A stretch of DNA of 64,000 nucleotides from Vibrio salilacus (lineage in GTDB: Bacteria; Pseudomonadota; Gammaproteobacteria; Enterobacterales; Vibrionaceae). The notes beneath the pieces were generated by a model. It ran no database searches. It saw nothing but the letters and a program-made list of their open reading frames with translations, and was not told the DNA's origin. Of the stretch, positions 1-9,236 are shown in pieces; position 1 is the stretch's first letter; every line of letters begins with the position of its first letter. Location of the stretch: assembly GCF_002811245.1 (NCBI RefSeq), contig NZ_NIVQ01000014.1:1-64000 (forward strand). The letters run 5' to 3'. The position numbers were made by a program, and so were the translations under genes.

Positions 1-2
1 CC

Positions 3-1616
3 TACGTTTTTGAAATCAAAGCCCTGCGCAGTTATATGCCCATGATTGTGGATACGGACAAGTTTAGTTTGGTTAACAGTTATACCTTTGCGTTATTGTC
101 GCAATTAGCTTACGCCAATAAAGAATATGGTGATGCAAGAAACGAAAAGGTGCCGCAAGGTGGGCATGATGCTGTTTTAAAATCACTTGGAGAGAAGAAG
201 CGTCCAATGTATTCAGCGGATAGTGAAGTCACTTGGTTGCTGGACGAAATACCCTACTCGCAAGCATTGAAAGGGGAGTTTTACCGAGATGACACCATTG
301 GCTCTGAAGGCTATATCTTCAGTAATGATGATATCGCTATTATCGGTGTCAGAGGGACAGAAACGTACTTTTATAATGATGATGCATTTCAGCTCTCTAG
401 TAACAAAGAAGCTGCTTTAATGGCTGAGGTGAGTTCCAGGTTACCGATATTGAAAGTGACTGAGGTCATGGATGGGGTACTTGCGGCAGTTGGTTCGCCG
501 GGATATCAAGATGTGGCTACTGACATTAATGCATCTCAAGTTGCACCACCAGAATTTGGGGGAACGTATGTCCATCAGGGTTTCTATCAATATGCGGTTG
601 GACTGTGGAAACCAATTGATGACTCTATACTAAAAAACCATGAAGGAAAAAAGATTTATATTTGTGGCCATAGCCTAGGAGGTGCCGGTGCTATACTACT
701 GAGTAGCCTAATTCAGGATACCTATTCACCCTCAACATTGCGTCTCTATACCTACGGAATGCCGCGAACTGGTACACACAGTTTTGTTCGTCGTTATAGC
801 TCACTTTTACACTTCCGGCATGTAAACAATCACGATCTTGTTCCTCAACTTCCAATGCGCTGGATGAACACCAACTCCGATAACAAATGTGAGTCATCAT
901 TGTTATGGAAATATTTGTCGCCGACCTTACTGTACCTTTGGGACTCTCTTAAAGAGAGAACGATGGATTGTGATGAGGATAATTATCAACACCATGGCGA
1001 CCTTATTCAGTTGTTAACCTATAGCCAAACTAAACATCGCCCTGACGAAGTAAAACAAGTCATGTTAACGGAAAAACAGACGCACATCACCAGCTTGACA
1101 CTAGCATCTAACAAAACAGAAGACTCTAATCGTTTAGCTAAAACATTAAACAACGATCATATTGATATTAATGGCTACGTTGATACCTTCAAGAACTCCG
1201 GATTGGATCATATGCTAGGTGAATACATTCCAAACCTGAAACAGCAACTCGCTTTGATGCTTGATAATACCATGACGGAGAATTATCAATCAGCTCAGCA
1301 TATAATCCACCAGACAGAAGCAAAATTACTGAAAGCTCACCGTGCACTCAAAGAGGATGAAATGAACGCTTTAGTCATGCACGCCATATCAAGAAAAGAT
1401 CCTGCGGCGCATGCACGGCGAGAGCATGAACGTACACAAGCATTATTTGTGATCAGACAAGAGCTGAAATTGACAGAAAAAATTACATTGAATGTGCAAA
1501 GGGTAAGAAAAGAGCTTGATGCTTTAGTTAAAACTCCGGAATTATTACCTAATAAAGAGTTACTATTTGGCGATCAAAGCATAGATATACGAACGGTGGA
1601 GGAGCAATTGCAATGA
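3..1616 (+). CDS. Lipase-family protein, probable type VI secretion effector (5' end outside window)
   Basis: The reading frame is open to the left window edge, so the gene begins upstream; the first in-window ATG is at 36. Numbered from that ATG, a class 3 lipase core is visible: a VRGTE oxyanion-type motif near residue 105, the nucleophile elbow GHSLGG with Ser213, a candidate Asp267 in NHDLVP and candidate His319/His320 in QHHGD. The C-terminal ~200 residues are charged and helical. The stop overlaps the next gene by four bases (ATGA). That gene encodes a small protein with one N-terminal membrane anchor, the arrangement seen in T6SS phospholipase (Tle/TseL-like) effector-immunity pairs. 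Lipase-fold assignment is firm; the T6SS role is inference from architecture and neighbour, and no secretion gene is in the window. Confidence 0.72.
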   Translation, partial: YVFEIKALRSYMPMIVDTDKFSLVNSYTFALLSQLAYANKEYGDARNEKVPQGGHDAVLKSLGEKKRPMYSADSEVTWLLDEIPYSQALKGEFYRDDTIGSEGYIFSNDDIAIIGVRGTETYFYNDDAFQLSSNKEAALMAEVSSRLPILKVTEVMDGVLAAVGSPGYQDVATDINASQVAPPEFGGTYVHQGFYQYAVGLWKPIDDSILKNHEGKKIYICGHSLGGAGAILLSSLIQDTYSPSTLRLYTYGMPRTGTHSFVRRYSSLLHFRHVNNHDLVPQLPMRWMNTNSDNKCESSLLWKYLSPTLLYLWDSLKERTMDCDEDNYQHHGDLIQLLTYSQTKHRPDEVKQVMLTEKQTHITSLTLASNKTEDSNRLAKTLNNDHIDINGYVDTFKNSGLDHMLGEYIPNLKQQLALMLDNTMTENYQSAQHIIHQTEAKLLKAHRALKEDEMNALVMHAISRKDPAAHARREHERTQALFVIRQELKLTEKITLNVQRVRKELDALVKTPELLPNKELLFGDQSIDIRTVEEQLQ

Positions 1617-2311
1617 GCATCAAAGAGCGAACATTATCGATTGTGCTTCTCATCATTACAGTAATTCTGTTTGTGTATTATTTGAGGCCATCGGAGCGAA
1701 TATGGGGGGCGGGTGAAGAGCCATATATGGTGATTGCTGGCAAAAAGCCATCAGATGCTAAGATTAGTGTTCAGGTTAACTATTTTGGACGAGGAGAAAG
1801 TTGTTCGGGATGGTCATGGAATGCAGGTAGTGGGAAGGTAAGTACAGGGAATTATAATGAACATTTTACTATCGAGCACAATTTCTCAGAAGATGAAAGC
1901 TTTTATGAACTAAGGATCCCTTATCAGCCCAGACAGCCGGAGACAAACTGCATTACTCATTTATCAAATATGGAAGTGAAGTTAACTAATGCTTTCGATA
2001 CAGTAGGGTTTGCAAATTTACGTATCAATAAAGCGGGCACCGATTATTATAACAAACCGTTAGAGTTAACTTCAAAGATTGAAGCAAGAAAGTGTGAGCC
2101 TTTTTATTCTCCAAAATATGACAGATGGACGAATGGTTTTGGTTGCTTCTATTACGTTAATGGTGAAAAGAAATCCCAAGACCAGGAGTTTAATGCAGAA
2201 ACTGTTTACTTCGATTTCTCTCAATTTAATAGTGATACGGTGATTCACTACGATATTGTAGCTGGTGATGACTATCGTAGTACCCCGCTAGATCCGCAAA
2301 CAGGGAAGTAA
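1613..2311 (+). CDS. Membrane-anchored periplasmic protein, candidate immunity protein of the upstream lipase
   Basis: 232 residues. Residues about 7-24 form a single hydrophobic segment followed by a polar domain with no further membrane span, so the bulk should lie in the periplasm (N-in, C-out). The domain contains several cysteines (for example CSGWSW) that could form disulfides. The start codon overlaps the lipase stop (ATGA), implying translational coupling and balanced production. No enzymatic motif is recognised. By analogy with TsiV1-type proteins paired with TseL-type lipases, it probably neutralises the toxin in the periplasm; this is inferred from position and topology only. Confidence 0.6.
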   Translation: MSIKERTLSIVLLIITVILFVYYLRPSERIWGAGEEPYMVIAGKKPSDAKISVQVNYFGRGESCSGWSWNAGSGKVSTGNYNEHFTIEHNFSEDESFYELRIPYQPRQPETNCITHLSNMEVKLTNAFDTVGFANLRINKAGTDYYNKPLELTSKIEARKCEPFYSPKYDRWTNGFGCFYYVNGEKKSQDQEFNAETVYFDFSQFNSDTVIHYDIVAGDDYRSTPLDPQTGK

Positions 2312-2324
2312 AAGCTAGATAAGG

Positions 2325-2368
2325 CTCAGGCATGATCTTTCACTTTTTCGTGCCTGAGTTGAGTTTTT
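2325..2368 (+). terminator. Terminator after the lipase/immunity pair
   Basis: Perfect 8-bp stem CTCAGGCA/TGCCTGAG with an 18-nt loop, followed by a T-rich run, 14 nt after the immunity stop codon. Confidence 0.7.
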
Positions 2369-2478
2369 CAATATCTTAGATAATCCACAATATACTAATT
2401 TAGCAAAATAAATGACTCATTCTGTCCAAATATGCTTTAGGACACTTAGGTTCGCTCAAATACCGTAGGGCCCAATAC

Positions 2479-2508
2479 AAAGAAGCCACTCAATCGAGTG
2501 GCTTCTTT
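2479..2508 (-). terminator. Terminator of the symporter gene
   Basis: Perfect 13-bp stem (AAAGAAGCCACTC paired with its complement) around the tetraloop AATC, immediately after the minus-strand symporter stop codon. T-rich on both sides, so it may act in both directions. Confidence 0.8.
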
Positions 2509-2524
2509 GGCTTCAAGCGTATGT

Positions 2525-3784
2525 TTAAGCGTTCTGCTTTTGCATTTCTACTTGTTGCTCTTCTTCTTCAACCATTGCATCAACAATCACGGCACATGCA
2601 GCGTCACCTGTGATGTTTAGTGCGGTACGAATCATATCGAAGATGCGGTCAAGAGCAAACAGAAGCGGTAGACCTTCAATTGGAATGCCTGCGGCAAGCA
2701 GTACGGCAACCACTAAGAAAGACGGACCAGGAACGCCAGCTTGACCAACTGCACCTAACGTTGAAGTAATGATGATGGCGATGTAGGCGCCCATACCAAG
2801 ATCAATGTTAAATAGCTGAGCAAAGAAGATAGCCACTAAGCCGTAGTAAATAGCGTTGCCTGACATGTTGATGGTCGCGCCAAGTGGCAGAACAAACGAT
2901 GCTGTCGAGTTTCTCACTCCAAGTTCATGCTCAACGGTGTCCATCGTGACAGGCAGCGTTGCCATAGAAGAAGCCGTTGATAGTGCTACAGCTTGAGGTT
3001 TTTTCATCGCGGTTAGGAACTTCTTTGCCGAAGTTTTGGTGAAGATGTGTACCATCAATGGGTAGACAACAAAGCCGAAGATAAGGATAGCGGCAACGTA
3101 AACCACAAACAATTTGAATACCACCATCAGGGCACCAAAACCGAAGGTGCCGACCGCTTCTGCCATTAGACCGAAGACACCGATAGGAGCAATCACCATT
3201 ACTTTGTTGATCATCCACACCATCGCATCAACAATACAGTTTACGCCATTGATGATAGGTTCACGACGCTCTTTGGCCTGCTTTGAAATCGCGATACCAA
3301 AGAACATACAGAATACCAAAATCTGGAGGATGTTAGCTTCATTGAGTGACTGGAAAACGTTGGTTGGGATCATACCTGTGACGGTAGCCCAGAAAGTAGG
3401 TAGTTCACCTTTTGAAGCGTACTCTGCAGAGAACATGCCTTCAACGCCAGAAACGTCAATGCCCATGCCTGGTTGGAATACTTCGCCCATCAGTAATGCT
3501 AACGAAACGGCAAGTGCAGATGTAAGGCCAAAATAAGCTAAGGTAGTTAGACCAACTTTACCTGCAGATTGGCTGTTTCCTAGACCAGCTGCACCAGAAA
3601 TAAGGGCGACTGCTACCAAAGGAATAACCAGCATTTTAATCAAGCTGATAAAGATAGCACCTAACGGAGCGAATAGGATCGCGTCGTTACCCATCATGGC
3701 ACCCACGGCAGTACCAACGATCATTGCAATGACGACTTGCACACCAATGTTGCTTAGTAAACTCTTATCTTTTAACACTTCCAT
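2525..3784 (-). CDS. Dicarboxylate/amino acid:cation symporter (DAACS family)
   Basis: A GltP/GltT/DctA-type inner-membrane symporter that takes up an acidic amino acid or C4-dicarboxylate with Na+ or H+. Eight or so hydrophobic segments are visible, with the family's serine-rich re-entrant loop (ALSTASSMATLPVT), an NMSGNAIYYG motif in TM7 and the conserved GVPGPSFLV hairpin. I prefer the ATG at 3784 (MEVLKDKSLLSN, 419 residues): the longer reading from 3826 has no ribosome site and adds polar residues before the first membrane span. The SD-like AGAGG lies unusually close to the chosen ATG. Monocistronic, with its own terminator. Substrate cannot be told from sequence. Confidence 0.88.
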   Translation of the reverse strand: MEVLKDKSLLSNIGVQVVIAMIVGTAVGAMMGNDAILFAPLGAIFISLIKMLVIPLVAVALISGAAGLGNSQSAGKVGLTTLAYFGLTSALAVSLALLMGEVFQPGMGIDVSGVEGMFSAEYASKGELPTFWATVTGMIPTNVFQSLNEANILQILVFCMFFGIAISKQAKERREPIINGVNCIVDAMVWMINKVMVIAPIGVFGLMAEAVGTFGFGALMVVFKLFVVYVAAILIFGFVVYPLMVHIFTKTSAKKFLTAMKKPQAVALSTASSMATLPVTMDTVEHELGVRNSTASFVLPLGATINMSGNAIYYGLVAIFFAQLFNIDLGMGAYIAIIITSTLGAVGQAGVPGPSFLVVAVLLAAGIPIEGLPLLFALDRIFDMIRTALNITGDAACAVIVDAMVEEEEQQVEMQKQNA

Positions 3785-3956
3785 AACCTCTGTGCTAATT
3801 AAATTTAAATTCCTGGAATTACACACCGTTAATCATATTTTATTTGGGTGATAATCCTGCTTCGCTTTGTACACTTAATTTTTACAATTGGCAATATCAG
3901 CAACAGGGTTATTGACTAAATAAGCACTGTTTATTGACGGGAGCTAATTTTTTGCA

Positions 3957-3978
3957 CAATAGCAAACGATTGCTATTG
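3957..3978. promoter_or_regulatory. 22-bp palindrome, possible operator upstream of the symporter gene
   Basis: Perfect 9-bp arms CAATAGCAA / TTGCTATTG around the spacer ACGA, about 170 nt upstream of the symporter start. It has no adjacent T-run, so it does not look like a terminator. The binding protein is unknown. Confidence 0.4.
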
Positions 3979-4054
3979 ATGCTGGTAATGATTCAGCGAC
4001 ATCTAATTAACGTTTCGGTGGTTATCGACAACAGAGAGAAAGGGCGGAAAATGT

Positions 4055-4097
4055 TAATAAAAAGATCAGCCTCATTAAGGGAATAAGAAGCTGATCT
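4055..4097 (-). terminator. trp operon terminator
   Basis: Read on the minus strand: 8-bp stem AGATCAGC/GCTGATCT with a 19-nt loop, then TTTTTATT. It lies 26 nt beyond the trpA stop. Confidence 0.78.
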
Positions 4098-4122
4098 CAT
4101 AGGTGGTTAGATGGTTAACACG

Positions 4123-4929
4123 TTACTTTTGTGTTGCAGCTTTCATTGCTGAAACAAAGCTCGCGAGCTTATTTAACATTTCTTGGGGTTGGTCGAGATT
4201 ATTCTCGATGATTTTAACCACCGCAGAACCTGATATCGCGCCAGCAGCGCCGGCTTGCAACGCTTGTTTCACTTGCTCTGGTTCTGAGATGCCAAAGCCT
4301 AGTAGGGCTGGTGGGGCATCAAATCGATTAAGGTTGTCTATCATATCGGCGACGGGCATATTCGCCTTTGTTTCGGCACCTGTGACACCTGCGCGCGAGA
4401 GTAAGTAAGTATAGCCTCCACCAAGTTGGGCAACCGACTGCAAAGTGGCATCTGAGGCAGTGGGTGGCGCAATAAAGATCGGTTGAATGCCATGATGTTT
4501 GGCCGCAATAACGAACTCTTCACTTTCATTCGTTGGGACATCTGCGATCAAAACAGAATCGACCCCGGCATCAGCGCAGCGCTGATAGAAATTATCGATG
4601 CCGCGCGAGTAGACCAAATTAGCGTACATCAACAAACCGATTGGTAACTCTGGGTATTGCTGACGGATTTTGCTGATCGCATCAAAGCATATCTCTGGTG
4701 TGGTTGCCGACTCTAACGCGCGGATGTTCGCCCCTTGAATGGTTGGGCCATCGGCCAAGGGATCCGAAAAAGGAATGCCTAATTCCAGTGCGTCAGCACC
4801 TGCTTCAACTAAGGTTTGCATAATGTTGAGCGAGTGCTCTGGCGTTGGGTCACCAACCGTTACGAACGGGACAAAAGCGCCTTGGTTTTTTTCGCCAAGA
4901 CGGGCGAACATAGCTTCATAGCGGTTCAT
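4123..4929 (-). CDS. trpA: Tryptophan synthase alpha subunit
   Basis: 268 residues, the normal TrpA length. Cleaves indole-3-glycerol phosphate to glyceraldehyde-3-phosphate and indole, which is channelled to TrpB. The TIM-barrel signature [13 protein letters not shown] with the catalytic acids (Glu near residue 50, Asp in FSDPLADG) and the phosphate-binding GFGISEPEQ loop are present. Start and trpB stop share one base (TAATG), so the two subunits of the alpha2-beta2 complex are translationally coupled. Last gene of the trp operon. Confidence 0.97.
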   Translation of the reverse strand: MNRYEAMFARLGEKNQGAFVPFVTVGDPTPEHSLNIMQTLVEAGADALELGIPFSDPLADGPTIQGANIRALESATTPEICFDAISKIRQQYPELPIGLLMYANLVYSRGIDNFYQRCADAGVDSVLIADVPTNESEEFVIAAKHHGIQPIFIAPPTASDATLQSVAQLGGGYTYLLSRAGVTGAETKANMPVADMIDNLNRFDAPPALLGFGISEPEQVKQALQAGAAGAISGSAVVKIIENNLDQPQEMLNKLASFVSAMKAATQK

Positions 4930-6119
4930 TAGATCGCTCCTTTTTGTTCAAGAATGTCATGCACAGTGAAGATATCTTTGTCACCACGACCAGATAGGTT
5001 AACCACCAGTAATTGTTCTTTGTTTGGGTTCTCACGAGCCATACGCAGTGCATGTGCGAGTGCATGCGAAGATTCGAGCGCAGCAATGATCCCCTCACTA
5101 CGTGCGATTTCTTGGAATGCTTCGAGTGCCTCGTCATCGGTGACATTGTCATACTCAGCACGGCCGATAGCGTGGAGGTGAGCGTGTTGCGGCCCGACCG
5201 ATGGGAAGTCAAGACCTGCAGAAACAGAATACGACTCTTCAACTTGGCCATTTGCATCTTGCATTAACGGCGCTTTCATACCGAAGAAGATGCCTGTTTT
5301 TCCGTGTTTAAGCGGCGCACCGTGTTGGTCCGTGTCAATGCCTTTACCTGCTGGCTCAACGCCAATAAGGCGAACGTTTGGCTCTTCGATAAAGTCTGCA
5401 AAGATGCCAATCGCGTTTGATCCGCCGCCAACACAAGCAATCACCGCATCGGGTAAACGACCTTCGCGGGCGAGGATTTGATTTTTGGTCTCTTCACCAA
5501 TAATGCGCTGGAATTCACGCACTATGGTTGGGAACGGGTGTGGACCGGCGGCAGTGCCTAATAGATAGTGCGCTTTCTCGTAGCTACCAGACCAATCGCG
5601 CAGTGCTTCATTACAGGCATCTTTTAATGTGGCTGAACCCGAGTGAACCGGGATAACCTCGGCGCCCATCAGCTTCATGCGAAATACATTAGGATTTTGA
5701 CGCGCAACATCTTTTGCACCCATGTAAACGCGACATTTGAGGCCAAGCAGAGCACAAGCCAAAGCGGTCGCAACACCATGTTGCCCTGCGCCAGTTTCAG
5801 CGATGATTTCATCCTTGCCCATACGTTTAGCGAGCAATGCTTGACCGAGTACTTGGTTGGTTTTGTGCGCACCGCCATGCAGCAAGTCTTCACGCTTTAA
5901 ATAGAGTTTAGTTTTGGTTCCCTTAGTGAGGTTACGAGTCAAAGTCAATGCAGTAGGACGGCCGGCGTACTCTTGCAACAGTGACATAAACTCACTGCGA
6001 AACTCAGGGTCGTCTTGGGCATCAATGAATGCTTGCTCAAGTTGATCTAGCGCTGGAACCAGAATTTGCGGTACGAATTGACCGCCGTATTCGCCGAAAT
6101 AGGCGTCGAGTTTTGCCAT
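4929..6119 (-). CDS. trpB: Tryptophan synthase beta subunit
   Basis: 396 residues, typical for TrpB. PLP-dependent condensation of indole with serine. The PLP lysine lies in the [10 protein letters not shown] motif (H-K-T-N), the catalytic Glu in [11 protein letters not shown], and the PLP phosphate loop is [10 protein letters not shown]. The N-terminus [12 protein letters not shown] is canonical. Separated from trpCF by 54 nt and joined to trpA by TAATG. Confidence 0.98.
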   Translation of the reverse strand: MAKLDAYFGEYGGQFVPQILVPALDQLEQAFIDAQDDPEFRSEFMSLLQEYAGRPTALTLTRNLTKGTKTKLYLKREDLLHGGAHKTNQVLGQALLAKRMGKDEIIAETGAGQHGVATALACALLGLKCRVYMGAKDVARQNPNVFRMKLMGAEVIPVHSGSATLKDACNEALRDWSGSYEKAHYLLGTAAGPHPFPTIVREFQRIIGEETKNQILAREGRLPDAVIACVGGGSNAIGIFADFIEEPNVRLIGVEPAGKGIDTDQHGAPLKHGKTGIFFGMKAPLMQDANGQVEESYSVSAGLDFPSVGPQHAHLHAIGRAEYDNVTDDEALEAFQEIARSEGIIAALESSHALAHALRMARENPNKEQLLVVNLSGRGDKDIFTVHDILEQKGAI

Positions 6120-6173
6120 GATGTTGTTCCTTTAATTTGAGTCAGCGCAACCATGCCACGCCGATGAAATTGG

Positions 6174-7601
6174 TTAATAGTTTCTGATTGCCATAAACGC
6201 TTGGGCGAGTTTGTCGGCATCTTTTTTACCTGGCGAGCTCTCTACGCCAGAATTGAAGTCAAGACCCAAACAGCCTTGTTGAGCCGCTTTTTGTGCATTG
6301 AATGGGGTAATGCCTCCTGCCAGCATAACTTTTGAACGATCGCCAATTAATGACCAATCAAAGACTAACCCAGTACCGCCAACCTGAGAGCCGACTTTGG
6401 TATCCAACAGATGGCGGTCAATGTGTTCGGTAATCAGGGTAGGCATCGATTCACCCACGCCGGTTGCTTTCCAAATTTCAATGGTTGGTGAAAGCTGATC
6501 TCTCAGCTGCGCAATGAAGGCTTGATCTTCATCACCATGCAATTGAACCGCCGCTAGACCAAGTTGACTAGCGGTTGCGGTAATCTCGTCGATAGTGTGG
6601 TTACGAAAAACCCCGACGTATTTCAGTTGTGCGCCGCTCATTATGATGCGAGCGGCTTCAACCTCAATAAAACGTGGCGATTTCTCGACAAAGATTAGAC
6701 CACCGAAGACCGCACCTGATTGATAGGCTTTGGCTGCGTCATCAGGGTGAGTAAGGCCACAGACTTTGTTTTCACCTAAGATCACCTTACGTACCGCCAG
6801 CTCGAGATTCTCTTCGGCCATCAGTGAGCTGCCGATGAGAAAACCATCAGCAAAGTCGGCTAACTCGCGAACTTGTTGGTGGGTATAAATACCAGACTCG
6901 GAAATCACAATCGCCTCAGGGGCAAGCTGTCTAACCAGAGGCGCGAGTTGTTTTGTTCGGTCTAAATCGGTGGATAAGTCACGTAAGTTACGGTTATTGA
7001 TACCGATGACTTTTGCTTCTAGTTTGACAGCGCGATGCAGCTCATCTTCATTGCTAACTTCAGTCAGTACGCCCATCTTTAATGAGTGCGCCACCTCAGA
7101 CAGTTGTTGGTACTCTTCATCACTTAGCACGGAAAGCATCAATAAAATAGCATCTGCGCCGTAGTGGCGTGCCAAGTAGACTTGGTAGTTATCGACCATA
7201 AAGTCTTTACATAAAATTGGCTGTTTGGTTTGTTTTTTTATCTGCGGCAGAAAGTCGAAATTGCCTTGAAAGTATTTTTCGTCGGTCAATACCGAAATAG
7301 CGTCAGCATGATGATTGTAAACGGAAGCGATGTAATCCAAGTCAAAATCTTCACGAATCAATCCTTTAGAAGGAGACGCTTTTTTGCATTCGGTAATAAA
7401 AACGGTGTCACTTTGACTTAGTGCTTGATAAAAACCGCGATCAGACGCTTCAAGCGAGTCTTTAAATGAGGTGAGGGGTTGTGACTGCTTTCGTAGTGCT
7501 ACCCATTGATATTTATCAGCTACTATCTTAGCCAGTACCTCAGCCATTTTCGCCTCTTGTCGCGAAACGTGCTCAGAGAGCTTGTCTTTAACCTCAGTCA
7601 T
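6174..7601 (-). CDS. trpCF: Bifunctional indole-3-glycerol-phosphate synthase / phosphoribosylanthranilate isomerase
   Basis: 475 residues. Residues about 18-270 are the TrpC barrel (FITECKKASPSKGLI, PILCKDFMVD, VISESGI) and about 275-475 the TrpF barrel (VCGLTHPDDA, AVQLHGDEDQ, GLDFNSGVE). Together they convert phosphoribosylanthranilate to indole-3-glycerol phosphate. The fusion is the enterobacterial/vibrio arrangement. Two starts are possible: ATG 7601, close to trpD, and ATG 7547 (MAEVLAKIVADK), which has a stronger SD (AGAGG) and matches the E. coli N-terminus. I keep the longer one because of operon packing. Confidence 0.95.
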   Translation of the reverse strand: MTEVKDKLSEHVSRQEAKMAEVLAKIVADKYQWVALRKQSQPLTSFKDSLEASDRGFYQALSQSDTVFITECKKASPSKGLIREDFDLDYIASVYNHHADAISVLTDEKYFQGNFDFLPQIKKQTKQPILCKDFMVDNYQVYLARHYGADAILLMLSVLSDEEYQQLSEVAHSLKMGVLTEVSNEDELHRAVKLEAKVIGINNRNLRDLSTDLDRTKQLAPLVRQLAPEAIVISESGIYTHQQVRELADFADGFLIGSSLMAEENLELAVRKVILGENKVCGLTHPDDAAKAYQSGAVFGGLIFVEKSPRFIEVEAARIIMSGAQLKYVGVFRNHTIDEITATASQLGLAAVQLHGDEDQAFIAQLRDQLSPTIEIWKATGVGESMPTLITEHIDRHLLDTKVGSQVGGTGLVFDWSLIGDRSKVMLAGGITPFNAQKAAQQGCLGLDFNSGVESSPGKKDADKLAQAFMAIRNY

Positions 7602-7628
7602 GTTGTTGATTACCTTCTCTTGAGTAAC

Positions 7629-8627
7629 TTAGGCATGCGCCGCAAGCTGAGTGACCAGCTGGTAGGCTTTGCCTGAATTCATTGCGTCAATCGCTTGTTG
7701 AGTATTGGCCTTAAGATCTTCATGGCCAAACAAGCGCATTAATAATGCGACATTAACCGCAACCGCACCAAGCTGCGCCTCGGTTCCTTTACCGGTTAAA
7801 ATATTGGTGATAATCGCTTTGTTCTGTTGTGGATCACCACCTTTAATCGCCTCAAGTGGGTGGCGATTAACGCCAAAATCTTCTGGCGTTAACGTATATT
7901 CGACGATCTTACCGTGATTAATTTCAGCGACCAGTGTCTCACCGTGAATGGCGACTTCATCAAGACCGCTGCCATGCACCACTGCCGCGCGCTTCATCCC
8001 CATCTGTAACATGGTTTCAGCGATAGGGCGAACCAGCGCTTTGCTGTAAACGCCCATTAATTCAATATTGGGTCGAGCTGGGTTAATCAGGGGGCCAAGA
8101 ATGTTAAAAATGGTGCGTGTTTTCATGCTTTGGCGAACTGGCATCGCGTGTTTGACGCCAAGGTGATATTGAGGCGCGAACAAAAACGCCACCCCTAACG
8201 TGTCGACAGCAGAGCGGGTATCTTCCGCGCTCATCGCTAAATTGATGCCAAATGAGTCAAGCAGATCTGAGCTGCCAGATTTACTAGAGACGCTGCGATT
8301 GCCGTGTTTCGCTACCTTTAATCCACAAGCGGCAGCGACAAACGCAGCCGTAGTGGAAATGTTAATGGTATCGTGACCATCGCCACCAGTACCGACAATG
8401 TCGGCAAAATCATAATCGGGACGTGGGAATGGTTTGGCGTTTGCCAGTAGTGCTTTGGCCGCACCTGCTATCTCATCCGGTGTTTCACCTTTGATTTTTA
8501 GCGCGGTTAGGGCCGATGCCATTAACATCGGATCGAGTTCGCCACGGATGATTGAGTCAAAAAGCTGTTGGCTCTCTTGTTGAGTAAGTGACACCTGGTC
8601 GTAGAGTTTATTAATGATCGCTTCCAT
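7629..8627 (-). CDS. trpD: Anthranilate phosphoribosyltransferase
   Basis: 332 residues from the ATG at 8627 (MEAIINKLYDQ). An upstream in-frame ATG at 8666 lies inside trpG and lacks a ribosome site. Transfers phosphoribose from PRPP to anthranilate. The PRPP/Mg-binding motif GTGGDGHDTINIST, the KHGNRSVSSKSGSSD loop and the anthranilate-site HAMPVRQSMKTRTIFN are intact. In E. coli this domain is fused behind TrpG; here the two are separate genes five bases apart. Confidence 0.97.
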   Translation of the reverse strand: MEAIINKLYDQVSLTQQESQQLFDSIIRGELDPMLMASALTALKIKGETPDEIAGAAKALLANAKPFPRPDYDFADIVGTGGDGHDTINISTTAAFVAAACGLKVAKHGNRSVSSKSGSSDLLDSFGINLAMSAEDTRSAVDTLGVAFLFAPQYHLGVKHAMPVRQSMKTRTIFNILGPLINPARPNIELMGVYSKALVRPIAETMLQMGMKRAAVVHGSGLDEVAIHGETLVAEINHGKIVEYTLTPEDFGVNRHPLEAIKGGDPQQNKAIITNILTGKGTEAQLGAVAVNVALLMRLFGHEDLKANTQQAIDAMNSGKAYQLVTQLAAHA

Positions 8628-8632
8628 GTCAC

Positions 8633-9229
8633 TTATCCTTGCTGTTGATGGTTGGCAACGGCCCACTCAATCGCATTCGCGAGTAAGGTTGCGCCGTGGG
8701 TGGTCATAATGGATTCTGGGTGAAATTGAAAACCACACACTTTGTCTTGTTCTTGTACTACAGACATCACTAAACCATCAACCTCTGCGGTAACGGTCAA
8801 TGCTTCGGGCACGTGAGTGGCAACTAAAGAGTGATAACGTGCGATCGCAAGCGGGGAAGGTAAATTTGCATAGGTCGGATGTTGCTGATGCGCCATCATG
8901 GAGACTTTACCGTGAATGATTTCGCCTGCGCCTGCAACGACACCACCATAGGCTTCGACGATCGCTTGATGACCAAGACAGATACCAATCATTGGCACTT
9001 GACCGCGTAACAGTTGAATCACCTCTGGCATAGAGCCTGCGTCTGAAGGAGCGCCTGGGCCGGGCGAGAGTAACACTACGGGATTGTCGAGTTCAGTCAC
9101 GGCCGTAACAATCTTTTGCGCCGCGATATTGTTGCGATAAATGGTGACTTGATGGCCGAGTGAACGAAACTGATCAACGAGGTTGTAGGTAAATGAATCG
9201 AAATTGTCGATAAAAATGATATTCGCCAT
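8633..9229 (-). CDS. trpG: Anthranilate synthase component II (glutamine amidotransferase)
   Basis: 198 residues, a stand-alone class I glutamine amidotransferase giving ammonia to TrpE. The catalytic Cys is in GICLGHQAIVEAYGG, the His-Glu pair in FQFHPESIMT, and the oxyanion loop is SPGPGAPSDAG. It may also serve PabB, since no separate pabA lies next to pabB in this window; that is inference. Seven-base gap from trpE. Confidence 0.96.
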   Translation of the reverse strand: MANIIFIDNFDSFTYNLVDQFRSLGHQVTIYRNNIAAQKIVTAVTELDNPVVLLSPGPGAPSDAGSMPEVIQLLRGQVPMIGICLGHQAIVEAYGGVVAGAGEIIHGKVSMMAHQQHPTYANLPSPLAIARYHSLVATHVPEALTVTAEVDGLVMSVVQEQDKVCGFQFHPESIMTTHGATLLANAIEWAVANHQQQG

Positions 9230-9236
9230 CTCTGCA

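Larger units (their letters stand above)
3785..4122. other. Intergenic region between the symporter gene and trpA
   Basis: 338 nt without a gene. It holds the upstream region of the minus-strand symporter gene, a 22-bp operator-like palindrome (3957-3978) and the trp operon terminator (4055-4097). No decayed coding sequence was recognised. Confidence 0.7.

Noticed and set aside
2931..3536. Opposite-strand and out-of-frame ORFs inside the symporter gene
   Set aside because: They follow the codon periodicity of the real gene on another frame and have no family resemblance.
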